A program made the position numbers and the translations under genes. A stretch of DNA of 64,000 nt from positions 24,137,483 through 24,201,482 of the forward strand of contig NC_057811.1 in NCBI RefSeq assembly GCF_018294505.1, given 5' to 3'. The stretch's first letter is position 1; each line of letters begins with the position of its first letter. Under the pieces are notes generated by a model that saw nothing but the letters and a program-made list of their open reading frames with translations, did no database searches and was not told the DNA's origin. Source of the stretch: Triticum aestivum. Lineage: Eukaryota; Streptophyta; Magnoliopsida; Poales; Poaceae. Below are positions 33,694-44,334 of the stretch, one piece after another.

Positions 33694-36600
33694 ATGGGGA
33701 AGGAGAAAACGGCGGCGTTGGAGCGCGCGAAGAAGGCGACAGGGGCGGCGAAAGGCAAGAAGACGAATCGGGGATCTTCATCGCACTCGGGGCTGCCGCG
33801 GGGTTGGATCCAGGGAGATTGGATCCGTTTCTCGCTTCAGCAGGAGGACTTGGATTATATGGCCGAGTCAGGGCTGATCGTCCATTGGTCCGCGCGGCTG
33901 CTGGAGGGGGAAACGGAGCCACAACCGCAACTGGGTGAGTGTGTTCTGCTTGCCACCCATGTCGACCGCGGTTTGTCGCTTCCTCCACACCCCTTCTTTT
34001 GAGGTTTCTTGAATTTCTTCGGGGCTCAACTCCATCATTTCATTCCCAACACCATCACATACCTTGCCGCATTCGTGTCCATGTGCGAGAATTTTCTGGG
34101 GTGTCAACCGCACTGGGGTCTTTTCAAGCACATTTTCACCATCCGCTCCAAAACAGTGAAGAAAGCGAACTCGAACGACGAGAAAACACATGTTATCCAG
34201 ATGTGTGGGGGTCTGGGTATTCAGAAGAGGAAGAGGAGTTCCTTCCCTTCGATGACTCTTCCTGAGTCGGTCAGGGGCTGGCAGTCGACCTGGTTCTATT
34301 GCCAGGATATTGCGACTCCAGGCCAGTCGACTGGACTTCCCCCTTTCTCTCTTGATCGTGTTCAAACTCCATCTTCGTTGAAAGTGACCGCCGTGGAGAA
34401 GTCCGAGACGGGCATGTTGGTCGAGAGAGTAGTTCAACTGATCAACCAAGGTGTCACTGGCATGGATCTGCTGGAGGTGTTCCTCAGTCGACGCATTCAA
34501 CCACTCCAAGCTCGTGACCACTCCATGTGGATGTACTCCGGGGCTGGTGATACCGCTCAGGTTCATCCGGAGGAGGTGGAGGCCAAAATAGTGGCCGAGT
34601 GGTTGAGGGGCATCACCGAGAACAAGGACAACCCCAAGGGTACTAGGAGGGTCAAACCTTTCAGCGAAAGCAACCAGCCAGACAAGGTTTGGCCACTACA
34701 CTTGATTGAATTTGGATGTGTTTTCTGACTGTTTGTTGATCCGACTGATTTCCACTCGGCTCCTTGTTTTTTAGATTTATACAGAGATGTACTCAATGCC
34801 CAATGGCGAGCAAGCTCTGGAGCAGGATCATGAAGGCGAGGATAGCGCGGAGGAGAGCGGCGAGTGGGAGTCACCAGCCGACGGTGATGAAGATGAGAGC
34901 GATGAGTCGGACGACGAGGAGGTAGCCGACTCACCACGTCGTTTCGAACGTCGATCCAAGCAGCACCATGATCCCGCGAGCAGGCGCGGCAAGGCTGTGG
35001 CCTCGAGCGCTCCATCTCAAAAGCGCGCTCGGTCTTCGACTCGAGAATTGGCTGAGAAGGTCACCAAGCAGCCCAAGATCAATCCTTCGAAGGCTCGGAA
35101 GACCCTGCCTAAAATCAAGTTGGACGTTCCTGTTGCTTCTGGGTAAATGTTCTCCCTGTATTTTCTTGTTCTGACCAATTCTCTTGTACTGACCGAGTGG
35201 ATGATGAACCTTTACAGCCCGGCCTCGGCTGCGACTGATATGGATATCGACAAGACTCCAGTCGACAAGGAAACCGCCGATGCAGCTACCTCCAAAGCCA
35301 GTAAGTCTGCCCGACGACTGGATTGTTTGTCAGTTATCTCTTTGACTTTCTATGTCTGGTGCAGCACCACGAGACATTGTTGTGCTCCCGGACGATGAAG
35401 AAGAAGTACCGCTAAGGGGAAGGAGGAGGAGGGACGCGGAACTGAGCGGGAAGACGCCTGAGGTCCAGGTTCCTCAGTCGCCTGAGATGCCTGAGACGGT
35501 AGTCGAGCGATCGACAAATCCGGCATGTACCAATGTCACTTTCGCTATACCGCTGTCGACTGATTGCCCATCAGGATCAGCTGCTCAGACTTCTACTGCG
35601 CCAATACCGACTGCTCTGCCATCATCGCTTTTCACTGCGTATCAGACTCCGGATGACCCACCGGCTGCCGCCAAAGAAGCTCTTCTTCAGTTGAACCTTG
35701 TGATGGGGCAAATGAAAGTGGTGCATGAGGCCAGTCAGGTGGCCTTCAATGCCGGAGCAGCTCTGCAGACCAATGTCCAGGTTAATTGATTCCTGATTGA
35801 TCATACTTCTCATCCGATCACCCACTGGGTGTGACTGTTATGAAGTTGTACGAGGCAATTTGAGTCGTTTTGAATTGAATCTTTGAACTAGTGGGGGCAC
35901 TCTTAGTGCCCCCACTGGGTGTAGTCCCCAAGACCATAGTTGACTGCGGGCAGTCGACTGTGGTCTGAGAATCTAAATTTTGTCACTCGGTCTGGACGGA
36001 CCAGGTCGAATGAAACCAGAACCAGTGGGGGCACGCTAAGTGCACCCACTGGGTGTAGTCCCCGAGACCACGGTTGACTGCGGGCAGCCGACTATGGTCT
36101 GAGAACTTCTTTTGTTTACTCTCGCGCTGGGCAGGCCATGTCGAGTGTTTATTCAAACTAGTGGGGGCACGCTAAGTGCACCCACTGGGTGTAGTCCCCG
36201 AGACTATCGTTGAATGTTTGATTCGGTGGTAGTCTTAGAGTAGCTATCACTGTGATGTCTTTTTATCTCCGTCAACTGATATGGCTTATACTGCAGAAAT
36301 CTTGTGATCTTGGGGCTCAGCTTTCTACAATGAACAAACAGCAAATCAGCCTCAACCTTGATCTTGAATTGGCCAAGAAGAATCTCAAGACTGCTCGTGA
36401 TGAAGTAGCTGCCATGGGAGGTAACCAATCATCAACTGTCTATCTCACTGCTGGCACTTTTCCTATCCATTTTTTGAACCGAGTGACTCCACTCGAGCAG
36501 ATGTATGTAGTGAAAACCGTCAACTCCAAGCCTGTCTGAAGAATGTTATTTCTTTAGAGAAAATGAAGCAGGCTTTGGAGACGAAGGATCAGGATCTTGC

Positions 36601-37412
36601 TGCAGCACAGAAGGAAGCGCGAGAGAAGACGGCGCTTGCTGACAAGAAGTTTGCTTCAGTCGGCAAGTTAGAAGAAGAGAACTCCAAGTTGAAGGCTGCT
36701 GTTTCTGACGCCAATCAGGAGGTCGAGCGACTGAAGAAACACAAGGACAAGCTGACAAACGAGCTTGGGAGCCTCAAGGCCAGGAAGGGCGAGTTGGAGT
36801 CTTATCTGGGCCAGCTTGCTGCAAAGCTGGTCCTAAAACATGAAGGTACTGATGATTGACTGACTTATTTGCGGTCGACTGTCAAGCCCGATCATATCGT
36901 CGACTCACCGTTTACTCAACTATGCAGAGCTTTGCCAAGATTTTGAAGCGGAAACTGGGCGGGTCGAGACAGGTCTCGACCCCATAAATTGCCCAGTCAA
37001 AAATGACGTTGCAATGAATGTGCTGCGATTGGAATCTCGCATGGACAGCGCGGTTGCTTATCTTGCCCGCCTGAAGGCGGCGATGACTCGGGTTGATGCT
37101 GAACTCTGGCCTCAGGCAGAACTATTTCAAGACCTCGAGTCTCTGATGGCTCGACTGAACAAAATACCTGACCGAGTGCAACAATGGAAAAAGTCGTCTG
37201 CTCGTTGCGGTGCTGATGTCGCCTTGTCTCTGGTCCGAGTGCACAGCAAGGATGTCAAAGAAGACAAGTTGGCGGACCTCAAGGTTGCTAACACAAAAAG
37301 GTACACTTTCCAGTCCTTTATGGACAGTTTCCTTGACGCTGCCACTCGCATCGCAGACAGCATAAATCTTGACAGTTTCTGCGACCCAGCCAGTCCTTCT
37401 CCCGATGAGTGA
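33694..37412 (+). pseudogene. Tat2 antisense gene, Transposase_28-like, seven exons, one stop
   Basis: Predicted exons: 33694-34686, 34775-35142, 35218-35300, 35365-35780, 36297-36420, 36558-36845 and 36928-37412. All borders are GT-AG, all phases agree, and the sum is 2757 bp (919 codons including stop). Exon 1 starts MGKEKTAALERAKKATGAAK and holds the putative gypsy-type transposon domain (FFGAQLHHF, STWFYCQD, GVTGMDLLEVFLSRR). Exon 2 is acidic then basic. Exons 5 and 6 are coiled-coil (Lys/Glu-rich). Exon 7 is helical. A single in-frame TGA at 34000-34002 interrupts exon 1. The long intron 35781-36296 holds three copies of a repeat. Function is unknown; relatives occur antisense in Tat-lineage elements such as Tat1. 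Confidence 0.8.
35885..36220 (+). repeat. repeat in the fourth intron of the Tat2 antisense gene
   Basis: AGTGGGGGCAC begins units at about 35890, 36024 and 36170. Each continues with CCCACTGGGTGTAGTCCCC and GTTGA(C/A)TG. The Tat1 antisense gene also has a short repeat with AGCCCCCAAGTG in an intron at the comparable place. Confidence 0.8.
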
Positions 37413-37614
37413 CCAAAAAACATTATGCTCCACCTTTATTTGCCTCGGAATGCCGAGTGATTGTGTAATCTTTAAACTTCTTCAGGCTTGATGCTCGAGT
37501 ACTTTTGATATGCTGTCCGGAACCTTAGGATTTATCTGAACTTTGTTTACCTTGAAATATGCTTGCGTTTGTCTTCGAGTGGGTTTTGTTCTTCACTCGG
37601 AATAATCTTTGAAC
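37413..37614. other. 3' flank of the Tat2 antisense gene
   Basis: Non-coding DNA between the stop and the first array; no recognised signals beyond ordinary AT-rich 3'UTR-like sequence. Confidence 0.4.
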
Positions 37615-38085
37615 TTGAGATGCAGCTCTGAGGAGGAGATTTCAGTCGACCTCGTCGTCCTTGCGGATGAGGATGGAGCGTACATTGTACTTGTGGTGTA
37701 GCTCTAAGGAGAAGGTTGCAGTCGACCTGTACCTCGTCGTCCTTGCGGATGAGGATGGAGCGTACGTTGTACTTGTGGCCTAGTTCCGAGGAGAAGGTTG
37801 CAGTCGACCTGCACCTCGTCGTCCTTGCGAATGAGGATGGAGTGTACGTTGTACTTGTGGCGTAGTTCCGAGGAGAAGGTTGCAGTCGACCTGCACCTCG
37901 TCGTCCTTGCGGATGAGGATGGAGCGTACGTTGTATTTGTGGCATAGCTCTAAGGAGAAGGTTGCAGTCGACCTGCACCTCGTCGTCCTTGCGGATGAGG
38001 ATGGAGCATACGTTGTATTTGTGGCGTAGCTCCGAGGAGAAGGTTATAGCCGACCTGCACCTCGTCATCCTTGCGGATAAAGATG
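37615..38085. repeat. 82-bp tandem array, about six units
   Basis: CTCGTCGTCCTTGCGGATGA starts at 37651, 37733, 37815, 37897, 37979 and 38061, exactly 82 bp apart. Units share GAGGAGAAGGTTGCAGTCGA and GTACGTTGTACTTGTGG. Confidence 0.95.
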
Positions 38086-39225
38086 TGTTTCAAACTTAGG
38101 CGAGTACTGGACTGCAGCTAAGCCCCCGAGTGGGAGGGTTGCTCACCACTCGGTTGGATTTTTTACACTTAGGCGAGTACTGGACTGCAACTAAGCCCCC
38201 GAGTGAGAGGCTTGCTCACCACTCCGTAGGATTTTTTACACATAGGCGAGTACTGGACTGCAGCTAAGCCCCCGAGTAGGAGGGTTGCTCACCACTCGGT
38301 GGGATTTTTCAAACTTAGGCGAGTACTGGACTGCAGCTAAGCCCCCGAGTGGGAGGGTTGCTCATCACTTGGTAGGATTTTTTCAAACTTAGGCGAGTAC
38401 TGGACTGCAGCTAAGCCCCCAAGTGGGAGGGTTGCTCACCACTCGGTAGGATTTTTCACACTTAGGCGAGTACTGGACTGCAGCTAAGCCCCCGAGTGGG
38501 AGGGTTGCTCATCACTCGGTAGGATTTTTACAAACTTAGGCGAGTACTGGACTGCAGCTAAACCCCCGAGTGGGAGGGTTGCTCACCACTCGGTAGGATT
38601 TTTCACACTTAGGTGAGTACTGGACTGCAGCTAAGCCACCGAGTGGAGGGTTGCTGACCACTCGGTAGGATTTTTCACACCTAGGCGAGTACTGAACTAC
38701 AGCTAAGCCCCCGAGTGGGAGGCTTGCTCACCACTCGGTAGGATTTTTTAAACTTAGGCGAGTACTGGACTGCAGCTAAGCCCCCGAGTGAGAGGCTTGC
38801 TCACCACTCGGTAGGATTTTCTACACTTAGGCGAGTACTGGACTGCAGCTAAGCCCCCGAGTGAGAGGCTTGCTCACCACTCGGTATGATTTTTTACACT
38901 TAGGCGAGTACTGGACTGCAGCTAAGCCCCCGAGTGAGAGGCTTGCTCACCACTCGGTAGGATTTTTTACACTTAGGCGAGTACTGGACTGCAGCTAAGC
39001 CCCCGAGTGGGAGGCTTGCTCACCACTCGGTAGGATTTTTTAAACTTAGGCGAGTACTGGACTGCAGCTAAGCCCTCGAGTGGGAGGCTTGCTCACCACT
39101 CGGTAGGATTTTTTAAACTTAGGCGAGTACTGGACTGCAGCTAAGCCCCCGAGTGGGAGGCTTGCTCACCACTCGGTAGGATTTTTTAAACTTAGGCGAG
39201 TACTGGACTGCAGCTAAGCCCCCGA
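38086..39225. repeat. 73-bp tandem array, sixteen units
   Basis: CGAGTACTGGACTGCAGCTA begins at 38101 and recurs every 73-74 bp to 39197 (16 starts). Units share TAAGCCCCCGAGTGGGAGG, TTGCTCACCACTCGG and TAGGATTTTT. The last unit is cut at 39225. Confidence 0.97.
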
Positions 39226-42044
39226 GAAGTTTCCAAAGGATAACGAATTGCCCGATAGTACGTACGCAGCAAAGAAGGTCGTATGCCCTCTAGGATTGGA
39301 GGTGCAGAAGATACATGCATGCCCTAATGACTGCATCCTCTACCGCAGTGCGTACGAGGATTTGAACGCATGCCCGGTATGTGGTGCATTGCGGTATAAG
39401 ATCAGACGAGATGACCCTGGTGATGTTGACGGTGAGCCCCCTAGGAAGAGGGTTCCTGCGAAGGTGATGTGGTATGCTCCTGTAATACCACGGTTGAAAC
39501 GTCTGTTCAGAAACGAAGAGCATGCCAAGTTGATGTGATGGCACAGAGAGGGCCGTAAGAAAGACGGGAAGTTGAGAGCACCCGCTGACGGGTCGCAGTG
39601 GAGAAAAATCGAGGGAAAGTACTGGGCTGAGTTTGAAGGTGACCCAAGGAACGTATGGTTTGGTTTAAGCGTGGATGGCATTCATCCTTTCGGGGAGCAG
39701 AGCAGCAATCACAGCACCTGGCCCATGACTCTATGTATGTATAACCTTCCTTCTTGGATATGCATGAAGCGGAAGTTCATTATGATGCCAATTCTCATCC
39801 AAGGCCCTAAGCAACCCGGCAACGACATTGATGTGTACCTAAGGCCATTAGTTGAAGAACTTTTACATGTGTGGAATGGAAATGGTGTACGTGTGTGGGA
39901 TGAGCACAAACAGGAGGAATTTAACCTGCACGCGTTGTTGTTTGTAACCATCAACGATTGGCCCGCTCTCAGTAACCTTTCAAGACAGACAAACAAGGGA
40001 TACCACGCATGCACGCACTGCTTAGCTGACACCGAATGTATATACCTGGACAAATGCAGGAAGAATGTGTACCTAGGCCATCGTCGATTTCTTCAACCAA
40101 CCATCAATGTCGAAAGAAAGGCAAGCATTTCAAACGCGAGGCAGATCACCGAAAGAAGCCCGCCATGCGTACCGGTGATCACGTACTTGCTATGGTCAAT
40201 GATTTACAAGTAATCTTTGGAAAGGGTCCCGGCGGACTAGCTGTTCCGAATGACACTGAGGGACGTGCACCCATGTGGAAGAAGAAATCTATATTTTGGG
40301 ACCTACCCTACTGGACAGAGCTAGACGTACGCTCTTCAATCGACGTGATGCACATGACGAAGAACCTTTGCGTGAACCTGCTAGGCTTCTTTGGCGTGTA
40401 TGGGAAGACAAAAGATACACCTGAGGCACATGAGGACCTGCAACATTTGCACGAAAAAGACGGCATGCCTCCAAATCAGTATGAAGGTCCTGCCAGCTAC
40501 GCTCTTACCAAAGAAGACAAGGAAATCTTCTTTCAATGCCAGCTCAGTATGAAGGTCCCGACTGGCTTCTCGTCGAATATAAAGGGAATAATAAATATGC
40601 CAGAGAAAAAGTTCCAGAACCTAAAGTCTCATGACTTCCACGTGATTATAACGCAACTGCTTCCGGTTGCATTGAGGGGGCTTCTACCGGAAAACGTCCG
40701 ATTAGCCATTGTGAAGCTATGTGCATTCCTCAATGCAATCTCTCAGAAGGTGATCGATCCAGAAATCATACCAAGGCTAAGGAGTGATGTGGCGCAATGT
40801 CTTGTCAATTTCGAGCTGGTGTTCCCACCATCCTTCTTCAATATCATGACGCACGTCCTAGTTCATCTAGTTGACGAGATTGTCATTCTCAGCCCTGTAT
40901 TTCTACACAATATGTACCCCTTTGAGAGGTTCATGGGAGTCCTAAAGAAATATGTCCATAACCGCGCTTGTCATTCTGGGGCCCGTATTTCTACAGGATA
41001 TGTTCCCCTTTGAGAGGTTCGTGGGAGTCCTAAAGAAATATGTCCATAACCGCGCTAGGCCAGAAGGAAGCATCTCCATGGGCCATCAAACAGAGGATCT
41101 CATTGGGTTTTGTGTTGACTTCATTCTTGGCCTTAAGAAGATAGGTCTCCCTAAATCGCGGTATGAGGGGAGACTGACTGGAAAAGGCACGCTTGGAGGG
41201 GACTCAATAATATGTAGGGACGGGCATTCTTGGTCTCAAGCACACTACACAGTCCTACAGAACTCTACCTTGGTGACCCCGTATGTCGCTGAACACAAGA
41301 ACAGTCTGTGCTCCAAACACCCGGAGCAGTGTGACGACTGGATTACATGTGAACACATCAGGACTTTTAGCAGTTGGTTGGAAACACGTCTCAGAGGTGA
41401 CAACACTATTTGTGATGAGCTGTACTCGTTGTCCAGGGGACCATCTTCGACTGTACTGACTTACAAAGGATACGAGATAATGGGAATACATTTTACACGA
41501 TCGCCCGAGATCAAAAGAGCACCAACCAAAACAGCGGTGTCCGCTTTGATGCAGCAACCAAGAGGGGAAAGGACACACATTATGGTTACATAGTGGACAT
41601 ATGGGAACTTGACTACGGACATGATTTTAAGGTCCCTTTGTTTAAGTGCAAATGGGTCAATCTATCAAGAGGCGGGGTACAGGTAGACCCACATTACGGA
41701 ATGACAACAGTGGATCTGAACAATCTTGGGTACACTGACGAATCGTTCGTCCTAGCCAATGACGTGGCACAGGTTATCTATGTGAAGGACATGTCTACCA
41801 AATCGAGAAAAAGAACAGATAAGGAAGCGAATACATCATACGAGGAGCCAAAGCGCCACATAGTTCTTTCAGGAAAAAGGGACATCGTGGGACTGGAGGG
41901 CAAGATAGACATGTCCGAAGATTATGAAAAGTTTCATGAAATTCCTCCCTTCAAAGTCAAGGCTGACCCAAGTATCCTGATAAACGATGAAGATTATCCA
42001 TGGTTACGGCGCAATAAGCAAAGGACACAAGCGAAGAAAAAGTG
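39226..42044 (+). pseudogene. CACTA-C TNPD-type transposase, N-terminus missing
   Basis: The sequence is closely similar to CACTA-B TNPD from VCPLGLEVQKIHACPNDC to the C-terminal LRRNKQRTQAKKK and stop at 42044. Lesions: TGA at 39536-39538 (CGA in CACTA-B), a one-base loss near 40092, an 88-bp tandem duplication at 40881-41056 and a one-base loss near 41483 (GAGATAATGG against GAGATAAATGG). Domains are as in CACTA-B: tnp2 and the C-terminal domain of unknown function. It cannot encode a working transposase. Confidence 0.9.
40881..41056 (+). repeat. 88-bp tandem duplication in CACTA-C TNPD
   Basis: TGTCATTCT...CATAACCGCGCT is present at 40881-40968 and 40969-41056. The copies differ at several positions in their first third and are nearly identical later. 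88 is not a multiple of three, so it shifts the frame. Confidence 0.95.
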
Positions 42045-43189
42045 AAGACTTTCTCTCCACAACTATTATGATGATACCATGCCAACTTTCAACCTTTTCG
42101 TAATTCATTTGAAATGCCTATTGTAACAGACGAGTTTCCATATGAAACCCTGATCTCTCGAATGTTGCATTTTGAACACACAAGAAGTCCGGAGTTCTAA
42201 TAAGTTATTAAAAATGAAAGAGAGGCACAATGCTCACCTGCACGTTGCTTAGCTTCAGGCCATGAGGAAATAGTATATACTGCACAGAGCTATGTGTAGT
42301 TTTCGTCCAAAACCCTGATAGCTCCGTGCAGTCTACACCACTTCCTCAAGGCCTAAAGCTAAGCAACATGCAGGTGAGCATTGCGCCTCTCCTTCATCGT
42401 CTCTGCACTCAGGGCTTATAAACCGCTGCGATGCCTCTCGCTTGGCGAGGTGGGACTAAAAAACAGCTGCAGAAAGAATCAACTAAAAAACTCTTTTACA
42501 GGTTCATGCCACGAACCGGTACTAAAGGTGCTCGTGGGCCCCCAGCCTTAGAACCGGTACCAAATAAAATGCCTTTGTAACAGCCTTAGAACTGGTACTA
42601 AAGGAATCAACTAAAAAGCTTTTATAAACCTCTAGTATTATTGAAACTAAAATTATATAGAATTTATGCAACTAAAATTATCAAAGTATTTTCTGTTCAA
42701 AACATTAAAAGCAAAAAGAATTTTCATAAAATAAATACAAAAAGCAAAAAAGAAAACAAAAAGAAAGTATTTTGTTGAAAGTAGAAAAAAATAAAATAAA
42801 TACAAAAAGAAAGCATAAAATAAATATGTAGAAACAAAATAAAATAAACTATAATAAAATAAAATAAATAAACATTAATAAAATAAATAAAAATAGCAAC
42901 AGTTAGTATTTTGTTGTAAGTAGAAAAAAAATAAAAAATTAAGCAACAAAGAAAACAAAAAATGGGAAAAATAGAAAAAAAATGCCACCTACTAGGCCAC
43001 CACGGCCTGAATACGACTAGAAACCCATCCATGGGACAGGATTCAGGCCCGCAGAAGGCCCAGTAGGCCCACAGGCAGATACAATGTGTCTAGGCCCGAA
43101 AGCCTGCATTTGAGAGGAGCTCGAGAGGGCAGCGGGAGTGGGGCTTATAAACCACTCTCGAGCTCCCTCAACTAGCGAGGTGGGACTAA
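42045..43189. other. CACTA-C spacer
   Basis: 42045-42130 matches the last part of the tandem repeat after TNPD in CACTA-B. 42480-42600 has a few subterminal-like motifs (GAACCGGTAC). 42610-42980 is A-rich and corresponds to the T-rich part of CACTA-B. 42990-43190 is the conserved block with CCCAGTAGGCCCACAGG and TTATAAACC. Confidence 0.5.
42219..42391. repeat. 173-bp foldback with ~74-bp stem (miRNA-precursor-like)
   Basis: The left arm (GAGAGGCACAATGCTCACCT, GTTGCTTAGCTTCAGGCC, ACTGCACAGAGCTAT) pairs with the right arm in reverse (GCCTAAAGCTAAGCAAC, AGGTGAGCATTGCGCCTCTC). About ten mismatches are scattered, several of them G:U-compatible. The loop is about 25 bases. It lies 3' of TNPD in CACTA-C and is absent at the matching place in CACTA-B. 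Confidence 0.8.
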
Positions 43190-43460
43190 ACTTTCGTGCC
43201 GCGACGCGGGCAGCACAAGGACTTTAGTCCCGGTTGGTGCCACCAACCGGGACTAAAGGTATGCATTGGTACCGGTTCATGGTACCAACCGGAACCAATG
43301 CCCACCTTTTAGTCCCGATTGGTGCCACCAACCAGGACCAAAGGCCTCTGCTTCCCGCCCTTTGGGCTGCTGAAAAGAGACCTTTGTTCCCGTTTGGTGG
43401 CACCAACCGGGACTAAAGGGGGCATTGGTCCCGGTTGGTGGCACGACCTGGGACCAATGC
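43190..43460 (+). promoter_or_regulatory. internal subterminal-type repeat cluster of CACTA-C
   Basis: TTTAGTCCCGGTTGGTGCCA and its complement recur here directly upstream of the TATA box at 43467. The order matches 26664-26960 of CACTA-B on the other strand. Confidence 0.6.
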
Positions 43461-43466
43461 TTTGTC

Positions 43467-43473
43467 TATATAA
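43467..43473 (+). promoter_or_regulatory. internal TATA box of CACTA-C
   Basis: TATATAA follows GGACCAATGCTTTGTC. The flanks match the internal TATA box of CACTA-B. A small ORF starts at 43522 but is not shared with CACTA-B, so it is probably leader. Confidence 0.6.
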
Positions 43474-43764
43474 TCAGCACTTGTGAAACTTTTCATTTAG
43501 TTCTTCGATCCCGCCACGACGATGCCGCTAGGCTGCCCTCTGCCTCGCCGTCGCCGCGCGCCGTCCCGTGCCCCTCCGACGCTGTCCCGCGCCGCCCCGC
43601 GCCACCCCTGCCCCGACGTGGCTGCTCTCTATGCCCTGTGAATTTATGTATATATATGTTCATATATATATGTGCATATTTAGAAAAAAAATTGTGTTGC
43701 AAAAGTTACATTTAAGGTTAGTTGATTTAGTGCATTTTAGGTTATTAGTTCTACTGTTAGTGCA

Positions 43765-44005
43765 TTTTAGGATAGTTGATGTAATAAAACTACTTTATTT
43801 TACTATAGAAGTAGTTTATTTTTAGTAAGTACTACTTTATTTTATTTATAGTAAGTGCTTAGTAGTTGAACTAGTTGATTTAATAAAACTACTTTATTTT
43901 ACTATAGAAGTAGTTTATTTTTAGTAAGTACTGTTTTATTTTATTTATAGTAAGTGCTTAGTAGTTGAACTAGTTGATTTAATAAAACTACTTTATTTTA
44001 CTATA
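43765..44005 (+). repeat. ~104-bp tandem repeat, AT-rich
   Basis: TAAAACTACTTTATTTTACT and AGTAAGTGCTTAGTAGTTGA recur in order, two full units and part of a third. Confidence 0.85.
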
Positions 44006-44140
44006 GACTAGCACAAATGCCCGTACGTTGCAACGGGGCATTATATATTCTATTGCACAATACCAATTTTGTGTGACACATATCTTTAGGATACATATTC
44101 TATGGCTCAATATCAATTGTATGTAGCACAACTTGGTGCA
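44006..44140. other. sequence not shared with CACTA-B, possible small insertion or truncation
   Basis: CTAGCACAAATGCCCGTACG and the following TTGCAACGGGG are a motif I associate with repetitive elements in Triticeae, but I cannot name the family. The right side returns to the hairpin region of the CACTA-B homologue. Confidence 0.3.
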
Positions 44141-44334
44141 ATGCACTTGGGACAGAAAGGAGGAGCTACCATCACCGACGGTCGAATATGTACACCACGT
44201 GAGCTGAGAGTTTTCAAGAAAAGACTCGACAGACCGATAGTCAGCCCGTGATGAACAATAATGATCTAATTCAGGTTTTTTAGTACATATATTTAATTGT
44301 ACAAGTTTAATATTTGAATCATGAACATAGGAAA

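Larger units (their letters stand above)
32604..39225 (-). mobile_element. Tat2: truncated Tat-like gypsy element
   Basis: Only one LTR (32604-33164) remains, followed by a G-rich PPT (read on the minus strand CCATTCGGGGGCTAA), an antisense spliced gene and two tandem arrays. The layout matches the 3' part of Tat1. Pol, gag and the 5' LTR are absent: at 39225 the last array unit breaks off into CACTA-C transposase. The family differs from Tat1 but is related (LTR TATA context, PPT and antisense gene). Confidence 0.85.

Noticed and set aside
38086..39225. Possible CRISPR-like array
   Set aside because: Units are head-to-tail copies of 73 bp without distinct unique spacers, in a plant retroelement. 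It is a satellite-type repeat.
43522..43641. Small ORF after the internal TATA box of CACTA-C
   Set aside because: The start codon is not conserved in CACTA-B and the frame is Arg/Pro-rich; probably leader sequence.
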